Of a stretch of DNA of 64,000 nucleotides, positions 44,844 to 56,109 are shown in pieces. The notes beneath the pieces were generated by a model. It saw only the letters and a list, made by a program, of their open reading frames with translations. It searched no databases and was not told the DNA's origin. A program made the translations under genes and the position numbers. How positions within the stretch are numbered: position 1 is the first letter of the stretch; each line of letters opens with the position of its first letter. Source of the DNA: Macrostomum hystrix (taxonomy: Eukaryota > Platyhelminthes > Macrostomidae); the NCBI GenBank assembly GCA_950097015.1, contig CATNEN010000034.1, positions 448,501 to 512,500 on the forward strand, written 5' to 3'.

Positions 44844-45739
44844 GACCTGAATTGTGCGGTGAGGATGGGGACAATGTCTGAGGCCCTGAAGGACCTGAAG
44901 TGTGTGGTGAGGATGGGGACAATGTCTGAGGCCCTGAAGGACCTGAAGTGTGTGGTGAGGATGGGGACAATGTCTGAGGCCCTGAAGGACCTGAAGTGTG
45001 TGGTGAGGATGGGGACAATGTCTGAGGCCCTGAAGCTCCTGAAGTGTGCGGTGAGGATGGGGACAATGTCTGAGGCCCTGAAGGACCTGAAGTGTGTGGT
45101 GAGGATGGGGACAATGTCTGAGGCCCTGAAGGACCTGAAGTGTGTGGTGAGGATGGGGACAATGTCTGAGGCCCTGAAGGACCTGAAGTGTGTGGTGAGG
45201 ATGGGGACAATGTCTGAGGCCCTGAAGGACCTGAAGTGTGTGGTGAGGATGGGGACAATGTCTGAGGCCCTGAAGGACCTGAAGTGTGTGGTGAGGATGG
45301 GGACAATGTCTGAGGCCCTGAAGGACCTGAATTGTGCGGTGAGGATGGGGACAATGTCTGAGGCCCTGAAGGACCTGAAGTGTGTGGTGAGGATGGGGAC
45401 AATGTCTGAGCCCTGAAGCTCCTGAAGTGTGTGGTGAGGATGGGGACAATGTCTGAGGCCCTGAAGGACCTGAAGTGTGCGGTGAGGATGGGGACAATGT
45501 CTGAGGCCCTGAAGGACCTGAATTGTGCGGTGAGGATGGGGACAATGTCTGAGGCCCTGAAGGACCTGAAGTGTGTGGTGAGGATGGGGACAATGTCTGA
45601 GGCCCTGAAGGACCTGAAGTGTGTGGTGAGGATGGGGACAATGTCTGAGCCCTGAAGCTCCTGAAGTGTGTGGTGAGGATGGGGACAATGTCTGAGGCCC
45701 TGAAGGACCTGAAGTGTGCGGTGAGGATGGGGACAATGT
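44844..45739. repeat. 48-bp minisatellite, right part
   Basis: About 19 copies, resuming within the unit that the retrotransposon interrupted. The 47-base variant recurs at 45408 and 45647, five units apart (seven units in the left part). The order of unit variants across the insertion (variant with GCGG, then the AATTGTGCGG unit) matches uninterrupted stretches, so no rearrangement accompanied insertion. Confidence 0.96.
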
Positions 45740-46670
45740 CTCTCTTGCGTTTAACTCCGTATAGGAAAATTTCTTGACTTACATAAATAGGTTTAGTACG
45801 GTCTTGCGGTGACTGTTAGTTGAGCTACACGGAGCAGAAGCAGCAGGAGTTGCTATGTCACTATGCTAACTCCTTTCATGCGCCCTAATTATAGCTGACA
45901 GTTCGCGAGCTCTTCGATGTGTTAGAGAATTACGATGCCTCTAGATGGCTCGTTTTGGTTCAATCAAATTAAGGCTTTTTGTTGGCTTACCTCCTTGGCA
46001 ATGTATACGTTTGTTGATAGGTAAAATATCAAGTTTATAAACTAGCTGAGACTCCACAGCCTGCTGTTCAGATGGTCGGCACTCTCTTCTATCAATCTTT
46101 TTGTGCCTTTTCTAGCTAATCGGATGCTAGCCAATGGCAGCGATTCTATTGGCCAATGTTGACCAACTCTGACAGCCAATCGCAGACCGAGGACAAGGGA
46201 AAACAGTTGAATGGGAAGTCGAGAGGCTTGAAGACCAGGTTCCTCATTAAGTGTGGTTGGTCTTTTTTGTGTTGAAAATTTCACGATTTAAAAAAAGCAG
46301 AAATGGTCACAATGGCAGCAGTGTTACATCACCCGCAGCTTTGGGGCTGGGCTGAAAAATGGTCAGCTTTTGAGCAAGTTCCGGACCCCCTCGAGCAAAA
46401 AAATTAGAACCATTTTTTAAATAGAGTGAAACAAACTGCCACTTCCTTCCGAGATATTTGGGAGGCCGCTGCGGTCCCGTGGGTCGGGATAAATGTAGGA
46501 GGGGCGGAACCAGTTTTTTTCATTTCGTGAAGTTTTTTCTGCTTCCTCTTTTAGAAGAGTTTTTGCAAGAAAAAGGTCCACCCCGTGACATTGCGCGCAA
46601 GAGTAAAAAAGGCCCATCAGGGGTCATCAGGTCACACTGGCTCAAGGTGTGGTTGCTAGGGTATGCAATT
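45740..46670. other. Spacer with a CCAAT cluster, no gene recognised
   Basis: Four CCAAT or ATTGG pentamers lie within about 50 bases (46131, 46148, 46153, 46176). The rest has no repeat or coding signal. Confidence 0.4.
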
Positions 46671-46675
46671 CAAAG

Positions 46676-48340
46676 CTGTGAGCATAGACTCAACTGTACT
46701 CGAGTACTTGAGCACATGAGATTGGAGCAGTGGCTATACAGACTCAACTGTACTCGAGTACTTGAGCACATGAGATTGGAGCAGTGGCTATACAGACTCA
46801 ACTGTACTCGAGTACTTGAGCACATGAGATTGGAGCAGTGACCATACAGACTCAACTGTACTCGAGTACTTGAGCACATGAGATTGGAGCAGTGACCATA
46901 TGGACTCAACTGTACTCGATTACTTGAGCGCATGAGATTGGAGCAGTGACTATACAGACTCAACTGTACTCGATTACTTGAGCACATGAGATTGGAGCAG
47001 TGACCATACAGACTCAACTGTACTCGAGTACTTGAGCACATGAGATTGGAGCAGTGACCATACAGACTCAACTGTACTCGAGTACTTGAGCACATGAGAT
47101 TGGAGCAGTGACCATATGGACTCAACTGTACTCGATTACTTAAGCGCATGAGATTGGAGCAGTGACTATACAGACTCAACTGTACTCGAGTACTTGAGCG
47201 CATGAGATTGGAGCAGTGACTATACAGACTCAACTGTACTCGATTACTTGAGCACATGAGATTGGAGCAGTGACCATATGGACTCAACTGTACTCGAGTA
47301 CTTGAGCACATGAGATTGGAGCAGTGACCATACAGACTCAACTGTACTCGATTACTTGAGCACATGAGATTGGAGCAGTGACCATACAGACTCAACTGTA
47401 CTCGAGTACTTGAGCACATGAGATTGGAGCAGTGACCATACAGACTCAACTGTACTCGAGTACTTGAGCACATGAGATTGGAGCAGTGACCATATGGACT
47501 CAACTGTACTCGATTACTTGAGCGCATGAAATTGGAGCAGTGACTATACAGACTCAACTGTACTCGATTACTTGAGCACATGAGATTGGAGCAGTGGCTA
47601 TACAGACTCAACTGTACTCGAGTACTTGAGCACATGAGATTGGAGCAGTGACCATACAGACTCAACTGTACTCGAGTACTTGAGCACATGAGATTGGAGC
47701 AGTGACCATATGGACTCAACTGTACTCGATTACTTGAGCGCATGAAATTGGAGCAGTGACTATACAGACTCAACTGTACTCGATTACTTGAGCACATGAG
47801 ATTGGAGCAGTGGCTATACAGACTCAACTGTACTCGAGTACTTGAGCACATGAGATTGGAGCAGTGACCATATGGACTCAACTGTACTCGATTACTTGAG
47901 CACATGAGATTGGAGCCGTGACTATACAGACTCAACTGTACTCGAGTACTTGAGCGCATGAGATTGGAGCAGTGACCATACAGACTCAACTGTACTCGAT
48001 TACTTGAGCACATGAGATTGGAGCAGTGACTATACAGACTCAACTGTACTCGAGTACTTGAGCACATAAGATTGGAGCAGTGACCATACAGACTCAAATG
48101 TACTCGAGTACTTGAGCACATGAGATTGGAGCAGTGACCATATGGACTCAACTGTACTCGATTACTTGAGCACATGAGATTGGAGCAGTGACCATACAGA
48201 CTCAACTGTACTCGATTACTTGAGCACATGAGATTGGAGCAGTGACCATATGGACTCAGCTGTACTCGAGTACTTGAGCACATGAGATTGGAGCAGTGAC
48301 CATATGGACTCAAGTGTACTCGAGTACTTGAGCACATTAT
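46676..48340. repeat. 54-bp minisatellite with 12-bp palindrome
   Basis: About 31 copies of a 54-bp unit containing GTACTCGAGTACTTGAGCAC and GAGATTGGAGCAGTGACCAT. Variants GTACTCGATTAC and TATGGACTCAAC recur in register. Open for 568 codons on the minus strand (18-residue repeat MCSSTRVQLSLYGHCSNL), with only base substitutions and no length change. Confidence 0.96.
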
Positions 48341-48837
48341 ATTTTTTAGTTCTAGAAAGTGAATACGAGTACACACACAGCAACCGTAATAAGTCGAATA
48401 CTGCAGAAGCTACTCATGCAATAAATTATGGTAACACGCCGATTGACGCCGATAACAGCGCACTCTCACAAGCCCTGCTTTCATTGCAGAATTATGCACC
48501 CATTGTAGCGATCTTGAAAGCCGGTGATTAAACGTTTCTGCGCAATTCACATAACCTAATTCCTTGGCTCGCTTTAGTTCTGCTAAACAAAGTGAAAGCA
48601 AAATTCAGCACTAATTGTGCAGGCAACAGAGGGACGGAGCTGTGATTAAATAATATGAATTATAACCATTTTGCAGCCTCCTCAACTACAGAATAGTTAA
48701 GATCTTTTGTTGATCATCGAGCTAATGTGTCTGTTTGCGTACTGCGCACAGCAGTTGAAGGTCGAATTGGCAGGAAGGGAATTATTTTTTTGATTCGATT
48801 GAAAAAACTGCCTTGTTGGGGTGGCTGTAACCACACT
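48341..48837. other. Spacer, no feature seen
   Basis: Unassigned AT-rich DNA between two arrays. Confidence 0.55.
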
Positions 48838-49400
48838 AAGTTTTCTTCGAAATCCCATTTCTTCGAAATCACATTTCTTCGAAATCCCATTTCTTAAAAA
48901 TCCTATTTCTTTCGAAATCCCATTTCTTTCGAAATCCCATTTCTTTCGAAATCCCATTTCTTTCGAAATCCCATTTCTTTCGAAATCCCATTTCTTTCGA
49001 AATCCCATTTCTTTCGAAATCCCATCTTCAGGAAATCTCGATTGCATGAAATCGTCAGTCTCAGAAATTTTGATTCTAGAAAATCCTACTTCCCGAAACC
49101 CTAATTATCCAAACTCCCGTTTCTTTAAAATCCCAATTCTCCAAAATCCCAATGTTCCGAAAACCTGATGCCAGGAAATCTTGATGAAAGAAAATTTAGA
49201 TTCCAGGAAATCCCGATCCAGAAACTCCGATTGGATGAAATTGTCATTCTCCGAAATCTCAATTCTGGAAAATCCCATTTCTTCGAAATCCTTTGACTCT
49301 GAAATATCGTTTCTCAGAAAACCTGAAGCCAGGAAATTACGATTTCGTGATTCTCGAGAAATCCAATTTCTCTAGAATCCCAAAACACGGCCCAATAAAC
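48838..49400. repeat. 18-bp array (CGAAATCCCATTTCTT) with degenerate tail
   Basis: About ten good copies of TTTCGAAATCCCATTTCT to 49028, then decayed relatives (for example GAAATCCCGATCCAG, GAAATCTCAATTCT) to about 49400. The decayed half still shows the GAAATC...ATTCT rhythm. Confidence 0.88.
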
Positions 49401-49888
49401 TTTGTGCATCTCCACCAAATGACTGCCGACACAGCGTGTCCTAAAGTCATTCCAGATGTCGGCCTGTTGAATTCTACACGCAATTGTGTCCTAATCAATC
49501 TTTGCCAAGCGCGGCTGCGAAAATCATCTCTGGCGAATAGGTGGCACGCTGGGGGGTCAATGCCCTCCCACCCGTTGCCAGGATGCAACACTAGCCGGCT
49601 ATATCAGCTTCACTCCCAACAATGTCTTTTCTTCGACGAAAAGAACAAGTTGAGTGAATGTTAAGAGCTGGCTGTGGGGCAAATATGTATTTGACAACAG
49701 CCTCGCTGTGCGCTTTCGCCTCCGTTTCCCACCACTTTGACATCCCATTGGAGTAAGGGCCGATGGGAATAGGGAATTATCGTTTCCCAAAGGCCGAAAA
49801 TACAATATCTTGGGGCTTAACAGAAAAGGATATTTTGGGATTTCAGCTGCGCTACAGGCCTTTTGGGATTAATTAGTAACATATTGTT
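49401..49888. other. Spacer before the giant array, no feature seen
   Basis: No repeat or recognisable gene; short frames on both strands only. Confidence 0.5.
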
Positions 49889-49890
49889 AG

Positions 49891-52672
49891 ATGCAAAAAC
49901 CAAATCCTTCAGCTGTGTCTGAATCCACCCAATATCCCAATCCTTCAGCTGTGTTTGAATCTACCCAATATCCTAATCCTTTAGCTGTGGCTGAGTCTTC
50001 CCAATATCCCAATCCTTCAGCTGTGTTTGAATCTACCCAATATCCTAATCCTTTAGCTGTGGCTGAATCTACCCAATATCCCAATCCTTCAGCTGTGTTT
50101 GAATCTACCCAATATCCTAATCCTTCAGCTGTGTTTGAATCTACCCAATATCCCAATCCTTCAGCTGGGTTTGAATCTACCCAATATCCCAATCCTTCAG
50201 CTGTGTTTGAATCTACCCAATATACCAATCCTTCAGCTGGGTTTGAATCTACCCAATATCCTAATCCTTCAGCTGGGTTTGAATCTACCCAATATCCCAA
50301 TCCTTCAGCTGGGTTTGAATCTATCCAATATCCTATAGCTGTGTCTGAATCTAACCAATATCCCAATCCTTCAGCTGTGTTTGAATCTACCCAATATCCT
50401 ATAGCTGTGTCTGAATCTACCCAATATCCCAATCCTTCAGCTGTGTTTGAATCTACCCAATATCCCAATCCTTCAGCTGTGTTTGAATCTACCCAATATC
50501 CCAATCCTTCAGCTGTGTTTGAATCTACCCAATATCCCAATCCTTCAGCTGTGTCTGAATCTACCCAATATCCCAATCCTTCAGCTGTGTCTGAATCTAC
50601 CCAATATCCCAATCCTTCAGCTGTGTTTGAATCTACCCAATATCCCAATCCTTCAGCTGTGTCTGAATCTACCCAATATCCCAATCCTTCAGCTGTGTTT
50701 GAATCTACCCAATATCCCAATCCTTCAGCTGTGTCTGAATCTACCCAATATCCCAATCCTTCAGCTGTGTTTGAATCTACCCAATATCCTAATCCTTCAG
50801 CTGTGTCTAAATCTACCCAATATCCCAATCCTTCAGCTGTGTCTGAATCTACCCAATATCCCAATCCTTCAGCTGTGTCTGAATCTACCCAATATCCCAA
50901 TCCTTCAGCTGTGTCTGAATCTACCCAATATCCCAATCCTTCAGCTGTGTCTGAGTCTTCCCAATATCCCAATCCTTCAGCTGTGTCTGAATCTACCCAA
51001 TATCCCAATCCTTCAGCTGTGTTTGAATCTACCCAATATCCCAATCCTTCAGCTGTGTTTGAATCTACCCCCAATCCTTCAGCTGTGTTTGAATCTACCC
51101 AATATCCCAATCCTTCAGCTGTGTCTGAATCTACCCAATATCCCAATCCTTCAGCTGTGTTTGAATCTACCCAATATCCTAATCCTTCAGCTGTGTCTAA
51201 ATCTACCCAATATCCCAATCCTTCAGCTGTGTCTGAATCTACCCAATATCCCAATCCTTCAGCTGTGTCTGAATCTACCCAATATCCCAATCCTTCAGCT
51301 GTGTCTGAATCTACCCAATATCCCAATCCTTCAGCTGTGTCTGAGTCTTCCCAATATCCCAATCCTTCAGCTGTGTCTGAATCTACCCAATATCCCAATC
51401 CTTCAGCTGTGTTTGAATCTACCCAATATCCCAATCCTTCAGCTGTGTTTGAATCTACCCAATATCCCAATCCTTCAGCTGTGTTTGAATCTACCCAATA
51501 TCCCAATCCTTCAGCTGTGTTTGAATCTACCCAATATCCCAATCCTTCAGCTGTGTTTGAATCTACCCAATATCCCAATCCTTCAGCTGTGTTTGAATCT
51601 ACCCAATATCCCAATCCTTCAGCTGTGTTTGAATCTACCCAATATCCCAATCCTTCAGCTGTGTTTGAATCTACCCAATATCCCAATCCTTCAGCTGTGT
51701 CTGAATCTACCCAATATCCCAATCCTTCAGCTGTGTTTGAATCTACCCAATATCCCAATCCTTCAGCTGTGTTTGAATCTACCCAATATCCCAATCCTTC
51801 AGCTGTGTTTGAATCTACCCAATATCCCAATCCTTCAGCTGTGTCTGAATCTACCCAATATCCCAATCCTTCAGCTGTGTTTGAATCTACCCAATATCCC
51901 AATCCTTCAGCTGTGTCTGAATCTACCCAATATCCCAATCCTTCAGCTGTGTCTGAATCTACCCAATATCCCAATCCTTCAGCTGTGTCTGAATCTACCC
52001 AATATCCCAATCCTTCAGCTGTGTTTGAATCTACCCAATATCCCAATCCTTCAGCTGTGTTTGAATCTACCCAATATCCCAATCCTTCAGCTGTGTTTGA
52101 ATCTACCCAATATCCCAATCCTTCAGCTGTGTCTGAATCTACCCAATATCCCAATCCTTCAGCTGTGTCTGAATCTACCCAATATCCTATAGCTGTGTCT
52201 GAATCTACCCAATATCCCAATCCTTCAGCTGTGTCTGAATCTACCCAATATCCTAATCCTTCAGCTGTGTTTGAATCTACCCAATATCCCAATCCTTCAG
52301 CTGTGTCTGAATCTACCCAATATCCTAATCCCTCAGCTGTGTCTGAATCTACCCAATATCCTAATCCTTCAGCTGTGTCTGAATCTACCCAATATCCCAA
52401 TCCTTCAGCTGTGTCTGAATCTACCCAATATCCCAATCCTTCAGCTGTGTCTGAATCTACCCAATATCCTAATCCTTCAGCTGTGTCTGAATCTACCCAA
52501 TATCCCAATCCTTCAGCTGTGTCTGAATCTACCCAATATCCCAATCCTTCAGCTGTGTTTGAATCTACCCAATATCCCAATCCTTCAGCTGTGTCTGAAT
52601 CTACCCAATATCCCAATCCTTCAGCTGTGTTTGAATCTACCCAATATCCTAATCCTTCAGCTGTGTCTGAAG
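49891..52672. repeat. Giant 36-bp minisatellite, open on both strands
   Basis: About 78 copies of a 36-bp unit (AATATCCCAATCCTTCAGCT plus GTGT[C/T]TGAATCTACCC). Open for 945 codons on the plus strand (ESTQYPNPSAVS, 12 residues) and 942 on the minus strand (GYWVDSNTAEGL), plus a third partly open frame. The only length variants seen are four 6-base deletions (near 50332, 50399, 51068 and 52187), all frame-preserving. A block carrying the AAATCTACCC and GAGTCTTCCC variants occurs twice about 380 bases apart. I cannot tell whether any frame is translated; no splice sites or homology support it. Confidence 0.96.
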
Positions 52673-53019
52673 CATTATCTAGCACTTCCTTTTCGGAATC
52701 ATTATTTGGTCGCATTAGGTCTAACTAACCCCTACAGGCTATGGTGAAAGTGGGTTCCATACCTTGCCAGACGACATTCTTGACATGCTGAAAGCAAGCT
52801 TTGCGCTGTGTTTCGCTAATGTTAAGGGCATTGCCCGTATCGCTTTTACCGAGGGAATCTTTCACTGACAAGCAAATTGTTGGCAGCAAAATCGCTTCCT
52901 CCGCGCACTTCTGCTGTGCCAGCGGTCGTAAATACTATCGCCCGAGGCTGGCTAAAGCTTAGAGTGCCACTGTAACCACCAAAACAAGGTTTCTCTGGTT
53001 TGTGCAGTTCCTGAAATCT
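52673..53019. other. Spacer after the giant array
   Basis: The plus-strand array frame runs 19 codons into unique sequence and stops at 52728. Nothing else recognised. Confidence 0.5.
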
Positions 53020-53570
53020 AGATTCTCCGAAATCCAGATTCTGAAAGGAACCCAGTGCTACTTGAAAAAAACAAAAATTTTTTTTTAACTTGGATGCTCA
53101 AGATTCTAGAATCTTGATTTCATGAAATCCTGATCACCTAATCGGGATTAAGGTCATGCAACATACCGATTATTATTCCCATTTTATTTGGAATCCGAAT
53201 TCTTTGAAATCCCGATTCTTGGAAATCCTGATTCATTGAAATTCCGATTCTTTGAAATCCCGATTCTTTGAAATCCCGATTCTTTGAAATCCCGATTCTT
53301 TGAAATCCCAATTGTGTGAAATCTCGATTCTTTAAATCCTGATTTGTTCAAATCCCAATTCTTTGAAATCTCGATTCTTTGAAATCCAGATTCTTTGAAA
53401 TCCAGATTCTTTGAAATTCAAATTCTTTGAAATCCCGATTCTTTGAAATCCCGATTCTATGAAATAAAAATCCTTTGAAATCCGGATTCTTTGAAATCCC
53501 GATTCTTTGAAATCCCGATTCTTAGAAATCCGAATTTTTTGAAATCCTGACCGTTTAGAAATTGACGAGT
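53020..53570. repeat. 16-17-bp array (GATTCTTTGAAATCCC)
   Basis: About 22 copies of GATTCTTTGAAATCCC, clean from 53200 to 53540 and decayed before that. The unit is clearly related to the 48838-49400 array on the other side of the giant array. Confidence 0.9.
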
Positions 53571-53825
53571 GACCAGTATCTTTCAGTGCAGGCACTCCTA
53601 GAAATTGCAAAATGAAAAACTGTGGCAGAAAAACATGCAACTTTTTTGCGAGACGTACTTTTTTCAGCGCCGGCGGTCATAAATTTATTGTTTATAGGGG
53701 CCTTAGCAACTCGAGTTTCTAATCCCCTAGCTACATGTTACAAGGATTGATAGAATCACTAATTTACTAAGTCTGTTGTAATTATCCATTGAATTTCATT
53801 GTCTAGGATCCCCTAATCCTACGGG

Positions 53826-54130
53826 GGCAGTGGCAGTGGCAGTGGCAGTGGCAGTGGCAGTGGCAGTGGCAGTGGCAGTGGCAGTGGCAGTGGCAGTGGC
53901 AGTGGCAGTGGCAGTGGCAGTGGCAGTGGCAGTGGCAGTGGCAGTGGCAGTGGCAGTGGCAGTGGCAGTGGCAGTGGCAGTGGCAGTGGCAGTGGCAGTG
54001 GCAGTGGCAGTGGCAGTGGCAGTGGCAGTGGCAGTGGCAGTGGCAGTGGCAGTGGCAGTGGCAGTGGCAGTGGCAGTGGCAGTGGCAGTGGCAGTGGCAG
54101 TGGCAGTGGCAGTGGCAGTGGCAGTGGCAG
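53826..54130. repeat. (GGCAGT)n hexanucleotide array
   Basis: About 51 perfect GGCAGT copies without interruption, running directly into the head of the SINE-like element at 54123. All frames are open (AV, HC/CH, LP dipeptides) with no coding meaning. Confidence 0.98.
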
Positions 54131-54242
54131 TATCGCGTTCGCCTCTCGCACCAAGGTCCCTCAGTTCGATTCCGCGGGGAGGCCACATTCAGAGAGAAGG
54201 CTTGGGGGCTTGTCGTGCAATTTACGCCCTTGAGGGCTAACC
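54123..54242 (+). mobile_element. tRNA-derived SINE-like element, head A
   Basis: GTGGCAGTATCGCGTTCGCC, then CTCGCACCAAGGTCCCTCA and GTTCGATTCC (B box) form a tRNA-like 5' region. GGCTTGGGGGCTTGTCGTGC follows, shared with the minus-strand copy at 7000-7143. Confidence 0.65.
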
Positions 54243-54512
54243 TCAGCCGACAGCACAGCCGCAGCTATTACGCGGCGCATCTGAAGGCTGCGTACGGCTG
54301 ATCAGTCCATACAGTTCAGTCCATGGACAGGGGGACGCCACACCCACCTTCAATTACCCCAGCTAATGCTTGTACCCGTTTAACAGCTGGGTGAACTGTA
54401 GCAATGCAGAGTTAAGTGTGTTGCAAAAGGACACAAATTGTTCCAGTGGAGTCAGGAATCGAACCCCCGACCTTCAAGTCGTGAGTCCGACGCTCTAACC
54501 ACAAGGCTACAA
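54243..54512 (-). mobile_element. tRNA-derived SINE-like element, type B
   Basis: On the minus strand from 54512: GTAGCCTTGTGGTTAGAGCG (A-box-like, tRNA D-arm form), then GGTTCGATTCC (perfect B box). Then comes a body with CACTTAACTCTGCATTGCT, GTTCACCCAGCTGTTAAAC and TCCATGGACTGAACTG. The whole head folds like a tRNA in outline. It lies tail to tail with head A. The best-preserved SINE-like copy in the window. Confidence 0.75.
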
Positions 54513-54592
54513 CCTGATTACATAATAATGCCCGAATCGCCCTACTACCCGGTAATTCCAAAAAATCAGCTCGTCCCCTAATAGGTGACAGC

Positions 54593-55259
54593 GTGATCAA
54601 GCACATCTTTCAAGCACATTCGTTTCACGTCATCAAAATCTCTTGTCCGTCTTTGATGGCAAAACCAGGAGAACGTACAATCACAAAGCCCACATTTGTG
54701 AGTCACGCCGCCTGTCAACCGGCAAGTACACCAGCCGTCATTCCGCAGTCATCTCCGCCCAGTTCGTATTTGTTTAAAAAAGCTGATCGCGTCGTCACAG
54801 GAGCAGTCGTGACACAGTCTGATGGCCACCAATTCATCATCGATGTCTCGACTGCGGATCTAAATAAACCCGCGCCCGCGGGAGCCGCATTGGGAAAAAA
54901 AACATTTTTTATACAACTAAAACAAGTTTTTTGTCCAGGCTAAAAAAGCAGCAAAATAGGAAAAAAGAAAAAGAAATGGATGATTTCTGCAGTGGCTACC
55001 CAAGCTTCGCTGTCTCGAAAAACAAAAAACTACAGAAGGTATGCACTGCAAGAGATGAGTGCCATCCCGATTGTGGCTGGGTGGGTGGCGTATCTCCGTG
55101 ACGCATCTCTACCCAACCTCCTCCCTTCGCCCAGATACAGCAGACAAAAGACTGAAATGTCTGCAAGTCGTGCAGGACCGCATGAAACCTAATTTAAAGG
55201 CTCTGTTTTCAGAACTTGAAACTGCTAATCAGCAGGGCCGGCAATTTACTGCGTTGTGA
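54593..55259 (+). pseudogene. Unidentified short reading frames, possibly decayed coding sequence
   Basis: A frame at 54593-54943 (116 codons; contains SDGHQFIIDVSTADLNKP) is followed by two overlapping frames at 54980-55192 and 55059-55259 (the latter ends VVQDRMKPNLKALFSELETA and NQQGRQFTAL). Composition looks more protein-like than the surrounding repeats. An acceptor-like TTTCTGCAG sits at 55000, but no donor or homology was recognised. Could be a broken retrocopy, a partial gene, or chance. Confidence 0.25.
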
Positions 55260-55265
55260 AATTAT

Positions 55266-55790
55266 CTGTTTGATGCTGAATATTTTACCTGTTAGATACC
55301 GATTATTTACCTGTTAGATAGGGAGTATTTTACCTGTTGGATACTGAGTATTTTACCTGTTGGATACTGATTATTTTACCTGTTGGATACTGAGTATTTT
55401 ACCTGTTGGATACTGAGTATTTTACCTGTTGGATACTGAGTATTTTACCTGTTGGATACTGAGTATTTTACCTGTTGGATACTGAGTATTTTACCTGTAG
55501 GATACTGAGTATTTTACTTGTTGGATACTGAGTATTTTGCCTGTTGGATACTGAGTATTTTACCTGTAGGATACTGAGTATTTTACCTGTTGGATACTGA
55601 GTGATTTTACCTGTTGGATACTGAGTATTTTACCTGTTGGATACTGAGTATTTTACCTGTTGGATACTGAGTATTTTACCTGTTGGATACTGAGTATTTT
55701 ACCTGTTGGATACTGAGTATTTTACCTGTTGGATACTGAGTATTTTTATGTTGGACACTGAAAATTTACCCGTTAGATAAAGGGTAAATT
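55266..55790. repeat. 23-bp minisatellite
   Basis: About 22 copies of a 23-bp unit (TATTTTACCTGTTGGATACT plus GAG). The ends are degenerate (GTTAGATA units). Confidence 0.95.
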
Positions 55791-56109
55791 GTTATCTGCT
55801 AGACACAGCATCGTTAACCGCTTAGCACCAGAATTAAAACTATTCAACATAAAAGTTTAGGTGTTTTAGCTTTAGACACAAAAGGTCATAAGTTGCATCA
55901 TCTTTCAAACCTTGATTGGACCGAGAACTAGAAAATGTACACTTATTACATTGCGACGACTTCGGAAAGAAAAAGGAAAAAAAAAGTTACTCCACGTCTA
56001 GCTCCTTTCACTTTTCTATCCGCTAAATAATTTCACTTCCCCAATCATATCATTTATCCCTTTAATCATGTAATCATAAAATTTCTAACTAATCTCATTA
56101 CTCACTTCC
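55791..56109. other. Spacer, no feature seen
   Basis: AT-rich DNA between two arrays; nothing recognised. Confidence 0.55.

Noticed and set aside
46676-48376. A 568-codon minus-strand gene
   Set aside because: It is the 54-bp minisatellite read in one frame; the ends add no domain.
49891-52728. A 945-codon plus-strand gene (or 942-codon minus-strand gene)
   Set aside because: Not annotated as CDS: the frames result from a 36-bp unit lacking stops, no homology or splice signal supports either, and both strands are equally open. Kept as a finding only.
53796-54240. (AT)n, (HC)n, (LP)n and (AV)n peptides
   Set aside because: Six-base microsatellite read in different frames.
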